From the NCBI RefSeq assembly GCF_025460835.1, contig NZ_JAMXAY010000001.1:62001-126000 (forward strand): DNA of 64,000 nt, read 5' to 3'. Both the position numbers and the translations under genes were made by a program. Origin of the DNA: Parapedobacter soli (GTDB lineage Bacteria > Bacteroidota > Bacteroidia > Sphingobacteriales > Sphingobacteriaceae). Shown here one piece after another: positions 1-9,226 of the stretch. Under the pieces are notes generated by a model. The model did not search any database. It was not told the DNA's origin and saw nothing but the letters and a program-made list of their open reading frames with translations. Numbering within the stretch: the first letter of the stretch is position 1; each line of letters begins with the position of its first letter.

Positions 1-13
1 AACTTCCATCTCC

Positions 14-631
14 TTATTTATCTACGATTACGTAAGAACCTTTGGCCCCGGGGATGGAACCACTTACCACGAGCAGGTTTTGCTCCTCGTAAACCTTCAA
101 CACTTGCAGGTTCTGCACCTTCACACGGTCGCCGCCGGTACGCCCTGCCATCTTCTTGCCCTTGAACACACGAGACGGCCATGATGCGGCACCAAGCGAA
201 CCCAACGCACGTTGGCGGTTGTGCTGTCCGTGGGTGGCCCCACCAACACCGCCGAAACCGTGGCGTTTCATTACACCCTGGAAACCTTTTCCTTTTGAAG
301 TACCGACGACATCAATGTACTCGCCCTCTTCAAAAATGGAAACGGTTACCACCTCGCCGAGCTGTTTCTCATCGGGGAAGGTTTTAAATTCTACCAATTT
401 ACGCTTGGGCGTCGTTTTCGCTTTGGCGAAATGCCCTTTCAAAGGTGCCGATGTGTTCTTCTCTTTGGCTTCATCAAAAGCGAGTTGAACAGCGGAATAG
501 CCATCCTTTTCTTCCGTGCGTATCTGCGTTACCACGCACGGGCCAGCTTCGATTACGGTACATGGGATATTCTTCCCGTCCGCATCAAAAATGCTGGTCA
601 TTCCTACTTTTTTTCCAATAATTCCAGACAT
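14..631 (-). CDS. rplC: 50S ribosomal protein L3
   Basis: This is ribosomal protein L3 of the large subunit, 205 residues, which binds 23S rRNA near the peptidyl-transferase centre. The N-terminus [16 protein letters not shown] and the central [13 protein letters not shown] and [12 protein letters not shown] segments are diagnostic of the family. The length is normal for bacteria. The stop lies 14 bases from the window edge, so the rest of the S10-type ribosomal operon (rplD onward) presumably follows outside. A strong promoter sits about 75 bases upstream. No rpsJ lies directly upstream, although rpsJ is the usual first partner of rplC; here rplC seems to open its own transcription unit. Identification is secure. 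Confidence 0.98.
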   Translation of the reverse strand: MSGIIGKKVGMTSIFDADGKNIPCTVIEAGPCVVTQIRTEEKDGYSAVQLAFDEAKEKNTSAPLKGHFAKAKTTPKRKLVEFKTFPDEKQLGEVVTVSIFEEGEYIDVVGTSKGKGFQGVMKRHGFGGVGGATHGQHNRQRALGSLGAASWPSRVFKGKKMAGRTGGDRVKVQNLQVLKVYEEQNLLVVSGSIPGAKGSYVIVDK

Positions 632-707
632 GTTTTTATTATTCTATTAACGTCCATCGAAGCAGTAGGGCTTCGTTCAAGACATACCATCCCCTCAAAA
701 GGGACGG

Positions 708-738
708 CAAAGATAGGAAACTTACAGTAAGTATCAAA
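708..738 (-). promoter_or_regulatory. Bacteroidota-type promoter for rplC
   Basis: Read on the minus strand this is TTTG (738-735), exactly 19 bases, then TATCTTTG (715-708). It is a full match to the Bacteroidota sigma-A consensus TTTG-N19-TAnnTTTG. Transcription should start near 702, leaving a leader of about 70 bases before the rplC ATG. Apart from this promoter and a hairpin at 894-918, the gap 632-962 shows no gene. Confidence 0.8.
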
Positions 739-893
739 CAGTTAGTAAATTATTTTTTTATTTTCCATATCTGCGCCCTTTTGTCTGCCCGCACCCCCTC
801 CTATGCTTTGCCTACAGTAGTAATACTTCTCCCCATAGTTTCCCGATGGTCTCCCGTTGAAACGCCGTCTTTAGGCATTTTTGCCGAGGTATG

Positions 894-918
894 GTGGGAT
901 ATCATAGGGATATCCCAC
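894..918 (-). terminator. hairpin downstream of the GH88 gene
   Basis: A perfect 10-bp stem (GTGGGATATC at 894-903 pairing with GATATCCCAC at 909-918) closes a five-base loop. It starts 45 bases after the stop codon of the minus-strand GH88 gene. No U-tract follows on the minus strand, so it may be a 3'-end stabiliser or a Rho-assisted terminator rather than a classical intrinsic one. Confidence 0.45.
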
Positions 919-962
919 GGGGAACGCATGGATAGGACATAACGCTTGCTGCAGAGATCGGG

Positions 963-2222
963 CTATGGGGCGCCCCCAAGCAGGGGCTGCCCTTCTAGCA
1001 ACCTTCTATAACGCATCAGCGCTTCGATATAGTAGTAATCGGCGTAGGTAAGTGGCACATCGATTTCGCTGCCATGTGGTATAGACCCCACACTATGCAG
1101 CAGGATGAAACCGCCATTTGTGCCGATTTCCGCTTTATAGGATGGAGATGAGAGGCTTTGAAGGATTTTTTCCGCTTGGGCCAGATAATCATGGCCTTCA
1201 TCGCCTTTTATTTGGGTGCTGAATTCGATTAATGCCGAAGCCAATATTGATGCCGTCGAGGCATCCCGGTAGGTTTTATATGTTGTCGCATAAGGACTGT
1301 CCTCAGGGAGATCAGGCGCATTAAAATCCCAAAAAGGCACCAGGTCGGCGGGCATATTGGGATGGTCCAGGATAAACGACGCAATCTGCTTCGCGAAATC
1401 AAGGTACGTCTCATCACCCGTTTCGCGATACATCATTACATAGCCATACAATCCCCAGGCTTGCCCGCGTGCCCAGGCCGACTCATCAAACGCACCTTGG
1501 GCTGTTTTTCTACCCACGATACTGCCATCCACTGGATTGTAATCAATCACATGATACGAGCTGTGGTCCGGTCGGTAGTGATTTTTCATCGTCGTGTTGG
1601 CGTGCGTCACGGCGATATCACGGTACTTGGGGTCACCGCTCAGCTTGGATACTTGGGTAAGGAACTCCAAGTTCATCATGTTATCGATGATGACCGGGTA
1701 GGTCCACCCTTCCCACGAGCGTATGGCTTTGACCGTAGGGTTATACCGGCTAATCAATGACTCCGCACCGGTAAGCAATATTTCTTCATACGCGGCTGTA
1801 TCACCGGTAAGCCGGAGTGCATTGCCAAAACTGCAATATAGCATGAAGCCCAGATCGTGGGTCCCTTTGTTATACTTTTCTTTCTCAAGGATAGCCAGCT
1901 TGTCTTTGGCTAACTGTAGCAATTCCTCATCCCCTGAATATTCATATAGGTATAGCAATGAGCCGGGATAGAAGCCCGATGTCCACCATTCTGTATTCGA
2001 AAACACGCTGGTATCGCCTTGGAAAGTCCGAGGCATTCGGTCGGTAGGCACGCTATCAGCCAAAACTTTTATCTGGGCAACGGCATCATCGAGCTGCTCA
2101 TTGATAAATTCAGGGCTGAGCTGCAAACTATCACTGGGTTCCCTGGATTGACTCTGGCATGCCGAAGCAACCACCGTTACCACCACAAGGGCTAACATAA
2201 CATATTTTAAAGAAGCGACCAT
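963..2222 (-). CDS. GH88 unsaturated glucuronyl hydrolase, lipoprotein
   Basis: This is a family GH88 hydrolase of 419 residues, which by family removes 4,5-unsaturated glucuronyl residues (the products of polysaccharide lyases) by hydrating the double bond. The signal peptide ends in VASAC with lipid-anchor Cys22, so it is probably a periplasmic or surface lipoprotein. The (alpha/alpha)6-barrel motifs are visible: SNTEWWTSGFYPG near 75, HDLGF with candidate catalytic Asp123, IIDNMMNLEF with Asp180, and ESAWARGQAWGLYG near 250. These match the two catalytic Asp of characterised UGL enzymes. It follows iolG on the same strand but has its own promoter overlapped by a LacI-type operator. Its presence beside inositol genes is unusual; the real substrate could be an unsaturated or unusual glucuronide linked to inositol, which is inference. 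Confidence 0.9.
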   Translation of the reverse strand: MVASLKYVMLALVVVTVVASACQSQSREPSDSLQLSPEFINEQLDDAVAQIKVLADSVPTDRMPRTFQGDTSVFSNTEWWTSGFYPGSLLYLYEYSGDEELLQLAKDKLAILEKEKYNKGTHDLGFMLYCSFGNALRLTGDTAAYEEILLTGAESLISRYNPTVKAIRSWEGWTYPVIIDNMMNLEFLTQVSKLSGDPKYRDIAVTHANTTMKNHYRPDHSSYHVIDYNPVDGSIVGRKTAQGAFDESAWARGQAWGLYGYVMMYRETGDETYLDFAKQIASFILDHPNMPADLVPFWDFNAPDLPEDSPYATTYKTYRDASTASILASALIEFSTQIKGDEGHDYLAQAEKILQSLSSPSYKAEIGTNGGFILLHSVGSIPHGSEIDVPLTYADYYYIEALMRYRRLLEGQPLLGGAP

Positions 2223-2252
2223 CAGTTTATCACATAATATTGGTTAAGCGAC

Positions 2253-2292
2253 CAAAAGTAGGCTTTTGCAGGCAAATGTGCAAACGTTTACG
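2253..2292 (-). promoter_or_regulatory. promoter with overlapping LacI-type operator for the GH88 gene
   Basis: On the minus strand TTTG (2284-2281) is followed by 20 bases and TACTTTTG (2260-2253), a good Bacteroidota promoter. The start point would be near 2246, some 24 bases before the ATG. The near-palindrome TGCAAACGTTTACG at 2279-2292 covers the upstream element and has the CG-centred layout of LacI/GalR-family operators. Binding there should block or modulate polymerase. It resembles, but is not identical to, the operators near 12.17 kb and 20.55 kb. Confidence 0.65.
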
Positions 2293-2316
2293 TCAGCTAT
2301 CTTCGGCTGATGTCGC

Positions 2317-3309
2317 TTACGTAGCCACTTCACTGAGCATAATCGGTACGTTTTGTTCAAACGATCGCTGAGCAGCCACCGCAATCATCGCCGCTTTCAG
2401 CCCATCATCGCCCCTCACCGGTATCTCAAGGTCATCCCGCACGGCTTTGATGAAAGCCTGCATCTCCGTGAGGTATGATGTGGTATAGCGGTCCATAAAA
2501 AAGTGCAGCGGCAGTGATGATTGCGCCCCACCGCTATGGTAATACACATGGTTGTCCGGCTTGTTGTTATCTACCAACGCCATTCCCTCGGAGCCGAAAA
2601 CTTCCAGCCGTTGGTCATACCCATATACCGCTTGCCGACTATTATCGATCACCGCCATGGAACCGTCTTCAAAGGTCAATGTCACTACGGTCGTATCTAT
2701 ATCGCCTGCAGTTGCCACTGCTCCTCCGGTGAGTGTAGCAGCCGCAGCATATACTTGCACTACCTCTTTACCCGTGATATACCGTGCCATGTCGAAATCA
2801 TGGATAGCCATGTCCATAAACAGCCCCCCGGAACTTTGCAGATAGGCCAACGATGGTGGTGCCGGGTCGCGGCTGGTTATTTTTACCATATGTACAGTGC
2901 CAATTTTCCCTTCACAGACCAGCGAGCGCAACTTCATGAAATTCGCATCAAACCGCCGGTTGAAGCCCAGCATCAGTTTGATGCGACTTTGCTTTACGAT
3001 GGTCAGCGTCTGCTCGATGCGCGTGAGCGAAAGGTCAAGTGGCTTTTCGCAGAATACATGCTTGCCCATGCGGGCACACCGCTCTACGTAATCGGCATGG
3101 GTGTCCGTGGGCGAACAGATAACGACTGCATCAACCCTTGGGTCGTCAATGAGTTTATCGGCCTCCGTGTGCCGCACGTGTGTCGGTAATGCATCATGGC
3201 ATACATCAGCGACCATCACCACCTCAGCCTCTGGTATTTGCTGGGTGATATTGTTATAGTGTATTTTACCAATCCGGCCAAGGCCGATAATCCCGATTTT
3301 CAGTTGCAT
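2317..3309 (-). CDS. iolG: myo-inositol 2-dehydrogenase
   Basis: IolG oxidises myo-inositol to 2-keto-myo-inositol (scyllo-inosose) with NAD+, the first step of the pathway; it is cytoplasmic. The protein has 330 residues and the Gfo/Idh/MocA layout: a Rossmann motif GLGRIG at 9-14, catalytic Lys89 in CEKPLD, and Asp166/His170 in MDMAIHDFDMAR, matching the Lys-Asp-His set of Bacillus IolG. The stretch IDNSRQAVYGYDQR is typical of IolG rather than of other family members. It is the last iol gene of the block, 26 bases after iolE. Substrate preference among inositol isomers cannot be read from the sequence. Confidence 0.93.
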   Translation of the reverse strand: MQLKIGIIGLGRIGKIHYNNITQQIPEAEVVMVADVCHDALPTHVRHTEADKLIDDPRVDAVVICSPTDTHADYVERCARMGKHVFCEKPLDLSLTRIEQTLTIVKQSRIKLMLGFNRRFDANFMKLRSLVCEGKIGTVHMVKITSRDPAPPSLAYLQSSGGLFMDMAIHDFDMARYITGKEVVQVYAAAATLTGGAVATAGDIDTTVVTLTFEDGSMAVIDNSRQAVYGYDQRLEVFGSEGMALVDNNKPDNHVYYHSGGAQSSLPLHFFMDRYTTSYLTEMQAFIKAVRDDLEIPVRGDDGLKAAMIAVAAQRSFEQNVPIMLSEVAT

Positions 3310-3335
3310 AAACTGTTTGTTTTAATGGCAATGTA

Positions 3336-4241
3336 TTATAGTCCTAATTGTCTTAAATAAGCTCGATTATTATTGGCACATATTTTTGGTGCCCCCATCC
3401 CTGGCAATACATCCTGCTCCACCACAATCCATCCGTTATAGCCATCGGCACCAAGTGTTGCCAATATGGCACCGAAATCTACCACTCCCTTTCCCAATTC
3501 ACAAAACACGCCCCGCTTCACCGATTCGAAATAATCCCACTCGTTTGCGCCCGATGCCGCACCGACTTGCGCGGCATAATCTTTGAAGTGCACGTGCCAA
3601 ATACGATTTCCGTACTGATTGACCGCAGCCATGGGATTGCCACCGCCAAAGGCGTAATGCCCCGTATCGAAGCAGAGACCAAGCAGTTGCGGATCGGTCA
3701 ATGACATCAGGGTGTCGAGTTCTTGGGGCGTTTCCACATAACCGCCACAATGGTGGTGGAATACTGTGCGCATCCCGTATTCTTCTTTCACCGCCTGTGC
3801 CACTTGCATTGCGCCTTGGGCGAACGTCTCCCATTGGCGCTCATCCAAACCCATTGCCGGGGTTATACGCCCCGCGTAGGCTGTACGTAAAGGAACCGTC
3901 CCATTATCATCGGCAAGCACAATAAAAGCATCCGTATAATCCGCGTCAGCCATCAATCCCGCTACCCGCAGGGCATTCGCCACACCTCTCTGGTGGGCAC
4001 CCTTTTGTACCAACGGCACCGGTACAAATGCACCCACGAGATCCAACTGGAACCGGCTGACGACCTCCTTGAGCGCAGCGGGCTCCGTGGGCATAAATCC
4101 CCAGTCGCCCAATTCGGTTCCCACATAACCGGTTTCCCTGATTTCCCGCAACACCTGCAGATGGTCTGGTGCCTCCGCCTCGAGATCAAATTCCAATGCT
4201 CCCCAAGAACAAGGCGCGTTCGCTACTTTTATTCCTTCCAT
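3336..4241 (-). CDS. iolE: myo-inosose-2 dehydratase
   Basis: IolE dehydrates 2-keto-myo-inositol to 3D-(3,5/4)-trihydroxycyclohexane-1,2-dione, step two of inositol breakdown. The 301-residue protein is a xylose-isomerase-like TIM barrel. The N-terminal NAPCSWGALEFD is a hallmark of IolE, and FHHHCGGYVETPQELD and CFDTGHYAFGG carry the expected metal-site His, Glu and Asp residues. Length is normal. It starts only four bases after the iolA stop, so translation is probably coupled. Assignment is firm by sequence and by its neighbours. Confidence 0.94.
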   Translation of the reverse strand: MEGIKVANAPCSWGALEFDLEAEAPDHLQVLREIRETGYVGTELGDWGFMPTEPAALKEVVSRFQLDLVGAFVPVPLVQKGAHQRGVANALRVAGLMADADYTDAFIVLADDNGTVPLRTAYAGRITPAMGLDERQWETFAQGAMQVAQAVKEEYGMRTVFHHHCGGYVETPQELDTLMSLTDPQLLGLCFDTGHYAFGGGNPMAAVNQYGNRIWHVHFKDYAAQVGAASGANEWDYFESVKRGVFCELGKGVVDFGAILATLGADGYNGWIVVEQDVLPGMGAPKICANNNRAYLRQLGL

Positions 4242-4245
4242 ACCG

Positions 4246-5721
4246 TTAAAATTTTCGTGACCATTCTTTTGGCCACCGCTCGATGACTACCTTGGTCTGT
4301 GTGAAAAATTCGATGGCATGTCTTCCTTGACCATGCAGGTCGCCAAAGAAGCTATCGTTCCAACCACTGAAGGGGAATTGTGCCATCGGCGCAGCCACAC
4401 CGATATTTATGCCGACATTCCCTGCGTTGACCTCGCTACGAAACTTCCGCGCATTGGCACCGCTGCTCGTAAACAAGCACGCCATGTTGCCGTAGTGGTT
4501 ACGATTGATGAACTCCAGTGCAGCATCGACCGTAGGCAAGTTAATGAGGCTCATCACCGGTCCGAATATCTCGGTCTGTATGATTTCTCCACCCAGCGGC
4601 ACATTTTCCAATATAGTGGGCTTAATGAAGTTACCCGTTTCAAAACCTTCGATCGCTGCATTCCGGCCGTCCAGCAGCAAATTCGCGCCTTCGTGCACCC
4701 CTTGTTCGATAAGCTGTTCGATCCGGGCTTTGCTCTCAGTAGAAATCACCGGCCCCATTTCCACGTCATCCAGTAGGCCATACCCTGTCTTCCTGCTTTT
4801 GGCCGCTTCGTACAAGGCGTCCTTCACACGTCCCTGCTCATCGCCTACCACCAAAATATTCGAAGCCGCCAGGCAACGTTGCCCTGCGCACCCGTACACA
4901 CTATCGGTGACGATTCGGGAGGTTGTATCCAAATCCGCATCTGGAAGGACAACCACCGGATTTTTCGCTCCCCCTTGCGCCTGCACGCGCTTGCCATATT
5001 GTGCTCCCTTGGCATAAATATACCGGGCCACACGGGTGGAACCCACAAAACTGATTGCTTTTATCCCCGGATGTTCCAGTATTGCATCTACCGATGCCTT
5101 CCCGCCGTGCACCAAATTGACCACACCCGGGGGCAACCCGATTTGGTCGATTAACTGCATTACCTTCTGCATCGTTAGCGGCACCTTTTCCGACGGCTTA
5201 ATGATAAAGCTGTTGCCGCATGCAATCGCATACGGCAGAAACCAAAAGGCGATCATTCCCGGGAAATTGAACGGTACGATACCCGCACACACACCCACTG
5301 GCTGGCGTATGACAAACTCATCAATGCCCCGCGTTATATTTTCCGAGAATTCACTTTGCAACAGCGTCGGTGCGGCACACGCCGTTTCTACATTTTCTAT
5401 GGCACGCTGCAGTTCGCCAATCGACTCCGCTTTGGTCTTACCGCATTCATTCGTAATGGTCTCTGCCAGTTCGTCCAAATGCTGCTCTAATAATACCTTC
5501 AACCGGTACAAGGGTTGCACCCGCTGCATTACGGGCACAGCTGCCCAATCCGCTTGGGCACGCAATGCCGCTTCCACCGCATCCCCCACATCGGCAGCCG
5601 TATCGTCTCCGTGCGGCACTCGTCCCATTGGTGCCTGGGTAGCCGGATTTATGATATCGATGGCTTGGCGCTCCCGGCTTGCCTGCCAGTGCCCATTGAT
5701 GTAATTCTGTAATATTTCCAT
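4246..5721 (-). CDS. iolA: methylmalonate/malonate-semialdehyde dehydrogenase (CoA-acylating)
   Basis: IolA (MmsA) converts malonate semialdehyde from the aldolase step to acetyl-CoA and CO2 with NAD+ and CoA. The 491-residue protein is an aldehyde dehydrogenase; the catalytic Cys283 lies in AGQRCLAAS. The usual general-base Glu is replaced by Asn in QGGAKNPVV near 253, which is the known signature of CoA-acylating MMSDH enzymes that lack hydrolytic deacylation. N-terminal NYINGHWQAS and VPFNFPGMIAFWF are also typical. It sits between the sodium symporter (14-base gap) and iolE, completing the route to central metabolism. The same enzyme can serve valine breakdown, but context favours inositol. 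Confidence 0.94.
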   Translation of the reverse strand: MEILQNYINGHWQASRERQAIDIINPATQAPMGRVPHGDDTAADVGDAVEAALRAQADWAAVPVMQRVQPLYRLKVLLEQHLDELAETITNECGKTKAESIGELQRAIENVETACAAPTLLQSEFSENITRGIDEFVIRQPVGVCAGIVPFNFPGMIAFWFLPYAIACGNSFIIKPSEKVPLTMQKVMQLIDQIGLPPGVVNLVHGGKASVDAILEHPGIKAISFVGSTRVARYIYAKGAQYGKRVQAQGGAKNPVVVLPDADLDTTSRIVTDSVYGCAGQRCLAASNILVVGDEQGRVKDALYEAAKSRKTGYGLLDDVEMGPVISTESKARIEQLIEQGVHEGANLLLDGRNAAIEGFETGNFIKPTILENVPLGGEIIQTEIFGPVMSLINLPTVDAALEFINRNHYGNMACLFTSSGANARKFRSEVNAGNVGINIGVAAPMAQFPFSGWNDSFFGDLHGQGRHAIEFFTQTKVVIERWPKEWSRKF

Positions 5722-5735
5722 GAACTATTCCTATT

Positions 5736-7337
5736 TTAAACATTTCCCAATAAGATGTAAATCACCAGCGTAATAACTACCAGCGTGATTGCAAAAGGCT
5801 TGGTATACCGCCACGCCTCCATCGGTACAGCTGTGGTATCCAGCGGAGCAACCGCCGTGGTCTGTGCCGGGTAAAGCCGGGATACCCCGAACATGACGCC
5901 CATATTCAGCAAAAACTCGATTCCCCAGATATGTATGAAGTGAATATCCACCTTTAAGATGAATGTGCACAACACGTAAAAAATTAACCCGGTAAACAGG
6001 GCCGCTTTGGCCCCGGCAGCCGAAATACGCTTGAAAAAAAAACCGCCGATCATGATGGACGCGATAGGGATAAAAAAGATACCGTTCAGTTCCTGCAGCA
6101 ATTGGAACAGCCCCTCGGGTGCATTAGCCACAAAAGGTGCCGCCACGATAGAAGTTATGGCGAGTAAGGTCGCCACCATCCGCCCCATAGTCACCAGCTT
6201 CTTTTCCGGTGCCCCTGTTCTGATCATCCGCTTATATACATCGATACTGAAAATGGTCGACGCACTGTTGAGCACCGCATTGAACGTACTGAGTACGGCA
6301 CCCATGATTACCGCAGCAAAAAGCCCCAAGAGCGGCATCGGCAGGATTCTTTTGACCAACTCGGGGTATACCATGTCTTGATTGTCATAAAAGGCATCGC
6401 TGAAATAATAATAACCGATTACACCGGGCAAGACAATAATGAAAGGAACGAGGATCTTCAGCAGGCCGGTATATAATAGCCCTTTTTGCGCTTCCTTAAG
6501 ATTTTTCGCACCCAGCACCCGCTGAACAATCGTTTGATTCATGCACCAGAAGTATAGCTGGTTAATCACTAGTCCGGTGAAAAGCGTACTGAATGGCATC
6601 ACCGAATCTTCTGTGCCGATAACGTTGAATTTTTCTGGACTGTGTTCGAAAACGCGGGCCAAACCGTTCAGTGGATTCCCATCACCGATATAGATGAGTG
6701 CCAAAACAGGTATCAGCAAGCCACCGAAAAGCAATCCATAACCGTAAATAACGTCCGAAACAGAAACTGCTTTCAGGCCGCCAATGATGGCATAGGCAGC
6801 ACCGATACATCCCACCACCACCACCGTAATCCAAAGGCCGGTCTCTCGGCTCACACCCAATACTTCCGAAATATTGAAAATACTTTCCAGGTTGATGGCC
6901 CCCGTGTATAAAACAATCGGCAATAGGGTCACGGCAAAAGAAACCAATAAAAACAGTGCAATCAACGAACGAGTGCCCTTGTCGAATCGCCTTTCCAAGT
7001 ATTCCGGTATGGTGGTAAGCCCCATCCGCAAGTACTTAGGCACAAAATACACCGCCGCTGCGATAAGCGCCAAGGCGGAGGTCACCTCCCAAGCGATGAT
7101 GATAAATCCGTTTTTATAGGCCGAACCGTTCATACCGACCAGGTGTTCAGTCGAGATGTTCGTCATAATCATGGAGGCGGCGATTACCGGCCCCGTCAGG
7201 CTCCGACCCCCAAGGAAATAGCCATCTTGCGTACTCAGGTTGTCCTTACGCATGCGGAGCCAAGCATAGATACCCACAAATAGGGTAAACCCTACGAAAC
7301 TAATAATGGCAATTAGGGACGATGAAGATTCAAACAT
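5736..7337 (-). CDS. SSS-family Na+/solute symporter, probable inositol transporter
   Basis: An inner-membrane sodium:solute symporter of 533 residues with some 13-14 hydrophobic helices. Family features include the N-terminal DGYFLGGRSLTGPVIAASM segment and NISTEHLVGMNGSAYKNG near 60-80. The SSS family includes the animal SMIT inositol carriers, and its place between iolD (31-base gap) and iolA makes inositol the likely cargo; that substrate is inference from context. The ATG at 7337 was chosen over an upstream TTG at 7343. It would take up inositol released in the periplasm by the phosphatases encoded upstream in the block. Confidence 0.88.
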   Translation of the reverse strand: MFESSSSLIAIISFVGFTLFVGIYAWLRMRKDNLSTQDGYFLGGRSLTGPVIAASMIMTNISTEHLVGMNGSAYKNGFIIIAWEVTSALALIAAAVYFVPKYLRMGLTTIPEYLERRFDKGTRSLIALFLLVSFAVTLLPIVLYTGAINLESIFNISEVLGVSRETGLWITVVVVGCIGAAYAIIGGLKAVSVSDVIYGYGLLFGGLLIPVLALIYIGDGNPLNGLARVFEHSPEKFNVIGTEDSVMPFSTLFTGLVINQLYFWCMNQTIVQRVLGAKNLKEAQKGLLYTGLLKILVPFIIVLPGVIGYYYFSDAFYDNQDMVYPELVKRILPMPLLGLFAAVIMGAVLSTFNAVLNSASTIFSIDVYKRMIRTGAPEKKLVTMGRMVATLLAITSIVAAPFVANAPEGLFQLLQELNGIFFIPIASIMIGGFFFKRISAAGAKAALFTGLIFYVLCTFILKVDIHFIHIWGIEFLLNMGVMFGVSRLYPAQTTAVAPLDTTAVPMEAWRYTKPFAITLVVITLVIYILLGNV

Positions 7338-7368
7338 AAGCAACGGTTATGGCTAGTGTACACACATT

Positions 7369-9225
7369 TTATAAATGACGGCGTTGTTTTTCCTTTTGGC
7401 TCACGGACTGCTCGTAGGCTTGCTGTACGCCGGCAGTCCCGGATACCGCAGCGAGCGGTACTTCCCACCATGCGTGGCCATAACCAGCCATCTTCCGCTC
7501 GGGTCCGGTTTCTACATAGACCACGGTGGTCGTTCCGTTAGCCTTAGCCTGTTCCAGCGCCTTGCCAAAGGAAGCCGCGTCAGATGCACGGATGACCGTA
7601 GCACCCAGACTTTCTGCATTCTTGGCAAGGTCTACCGGCAGCAGCTGGCCATCCAACTGCCCCGACCCTTCGTCTCGTGCCCTATATTGGGTGCCGAAAC
7701 CTTCGGTACCCAGCGATCTGGACAAGCCACCGATGCTCGCGAATCCGTGGTTATTGATTAGGATGATGGTGAGCTTGTAGTCTTCCTGTATGGAGGTCAC
7801 GATTTCCGACGACATCATCAGGTAGCTTCCATCGCCTACCATCACATACACCTCGCGCCCACGATCGGCCATCTTGACCCCTAGTCCACCGGCAATTTCA
7901 TATCCCATACACGAGTACCCGTATTCGAGATGGAAGCCCTTGGGGTCGCGTGTGCGCCAAAGCTTATGCAAATCGCCGGGCAGGCTGCCGGCAGCACATA
8001 CCACCACATCTTTGGGTGCCGCAAAATCATTGACCAAGCCGATAACCTCCGCTTGCGAGAGTCGTTGGTCGCTTTCCGGCTCATAAGCCAATGCTACTTT
8101 TTCATCCCAGCTGTGATTATAGGCCGCTACCCGGTCTCGGTAGGCCGTGTCCACGCTGTAGTCGGCCAAGCGGTCTGTTAATGCCTCCAGCGTGGCACGC
8201 GCATCGCCGGTGAGGGCCAAGCCCGCTTGTTTGTGGGCGTCAAACTCTGCAACATTGATATTGATAAAGCACACATCTGAGCTTTGAAAGGCCGTTTTGG
8301 ACGCGGTGGTAAAATCACTGTACCGCGTACCGATACCAATCACCAAATCCGCCTCTCCGCTAACCGCATTCGCCCCTTCCGTGCCCGTTGCCCCCATGGC
8401 GCCTAACTGATGGGGGTCATTATAAGGCAGGGACCCTTTGCCGGCAAAAGTCTCTGCAACGGGAATACCAGTGGCGTGTACGAACGCACGGAGCGCATCG
8501 GTGGCTTCTCCATAGATTACCCCGCCACCGGCCACGATCATTGGCCTCTTGGCCGCACGGATCCGTGCAACAGCTCGTTGTATCAATTCTGCGTCAGGTA
8601 AGGGTCGTGGGATATACCACACCCTTCTTTCGAACAATTCGTTGGGAAAATCATAGGCCTCTGCCTGCACGTCTTGCGGTAAACAAAGAGTCACTGCACC
8701 TGTCTCCGCTGGTGACACCAATACCCGCATTGCCTGCATCAACGAAGCGATTAGCTGCTCGGGCCGGTTAATGCGGTCCCAAAACCGGGATACGGGCCGG
8801 AAACAATCGTTGACCGAGACATCTGCCGATGCCGTAAATTCGAGTTGCTGCAACACAGGGTCCACATGCCGGCTAGCAAAAATATCGCCCGGAAGCAATA
8901 ATACCGGAAGCCGGTTGATGGTGGCCGCTGCAGCAGCCGTCAGCATATTGGTCGCCCCCGGACCAATGGACGAGGTGCAAGCAAATGTAGACAGGCGGTT
9001 TCTCATACGGCTATAGGCCGCGGCGGTATGGACCATGGCCTGCTCATTGCGTGATTGGTAATAGGTGAATGCAGGGTAGTCAAATAGCGCTTGGCCTATT
9101 CCACCCACGTTGCCATGTCCGAATATACCGAAACAACCGGCAAAGAATTTATGTTGCACACCATCCCGTTCCACGTATTGCTGGTCGAGAAATCGGATAA
9201 GTGCTTGGGAAGTAGTCAACCTCAT
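7369..9225 (-). CDS. iolD: 3D-(3,5/4)-trihydroxycyclohexane-1,2-dione acylhydrolase
   Basis: IolD opens the inositol ring, hydrolysing the cyclic diketone to 5-deoxy-glucuronate; it is a thiamine-diphosphate enzyme of the acetolactate-synthase type. The 618-residue form starting MRLTTSQALIRFLDQQYVE has the family's standard N-terminus. Further signs are GIFGHGNVGGIGQAL near 35 and the ThDP motif starting GDGSYLMMSSEI with INNHGF. A longer frame runs back to 9402 inside iolC, but ATG 9225 is preceded by GGAGG eight bases upstream, one base after the iolC stop, which settles the start. Coupled translation with iolC is expected. Confidence 0.95.
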   Translation of the reverse strand: MRLTTSQALIRFLDQQYVERDGVQHKFFAGCFGIFGHGNVGGIGQALFDYPAFTYYQSRNEQAMVHTAAAYSRMRNRLSTFACTSSIGPGATNMLTAAAAATINRLPVLLLPGDIFASRHVDPVLQQLEFTASADVSVNDCFRPVSRFWDRINRPEQLIASLMQAMRVLVSPAETGAVTLCLPQDVQAEAYDFPNELFERRVWYIPRPLPDAELIQRAVARIRAAKRPMIVAGGGVIYGEATDALRAFVHATGIPVAETFAGKGSLPYNDPHQLGAMGATGTEGANAVSGEADLVIGIGTRYSDFTTASKTAFQSSDVCFININVAEFDAHKQAGLALTGDARATLEALTDRLADYSVDTAYRDRVAAYNHSWDEKVALAYEPESDQRLSQAEVIGLVNDFAAPKDVVVCAAGSLPGDLHKLWRTRDPKGFHLEYGYSCMGYEIAGGLGVKMADRGREVYVMVGDGSYLMMSSEIVTSIQEDYKLTIILINNHGFASIGGLSRSLGTEGFGTQYRARDEGSGQLDGQLLPVDLAKNAESLGATVIRASDAASFGKALEQAKANGTTTVVYVETGPERKMAGYGHAWWEVPLAAVSGTAGVQQAYEQSVSQKEKQRRHL

Positions 9226-9226
9226 G

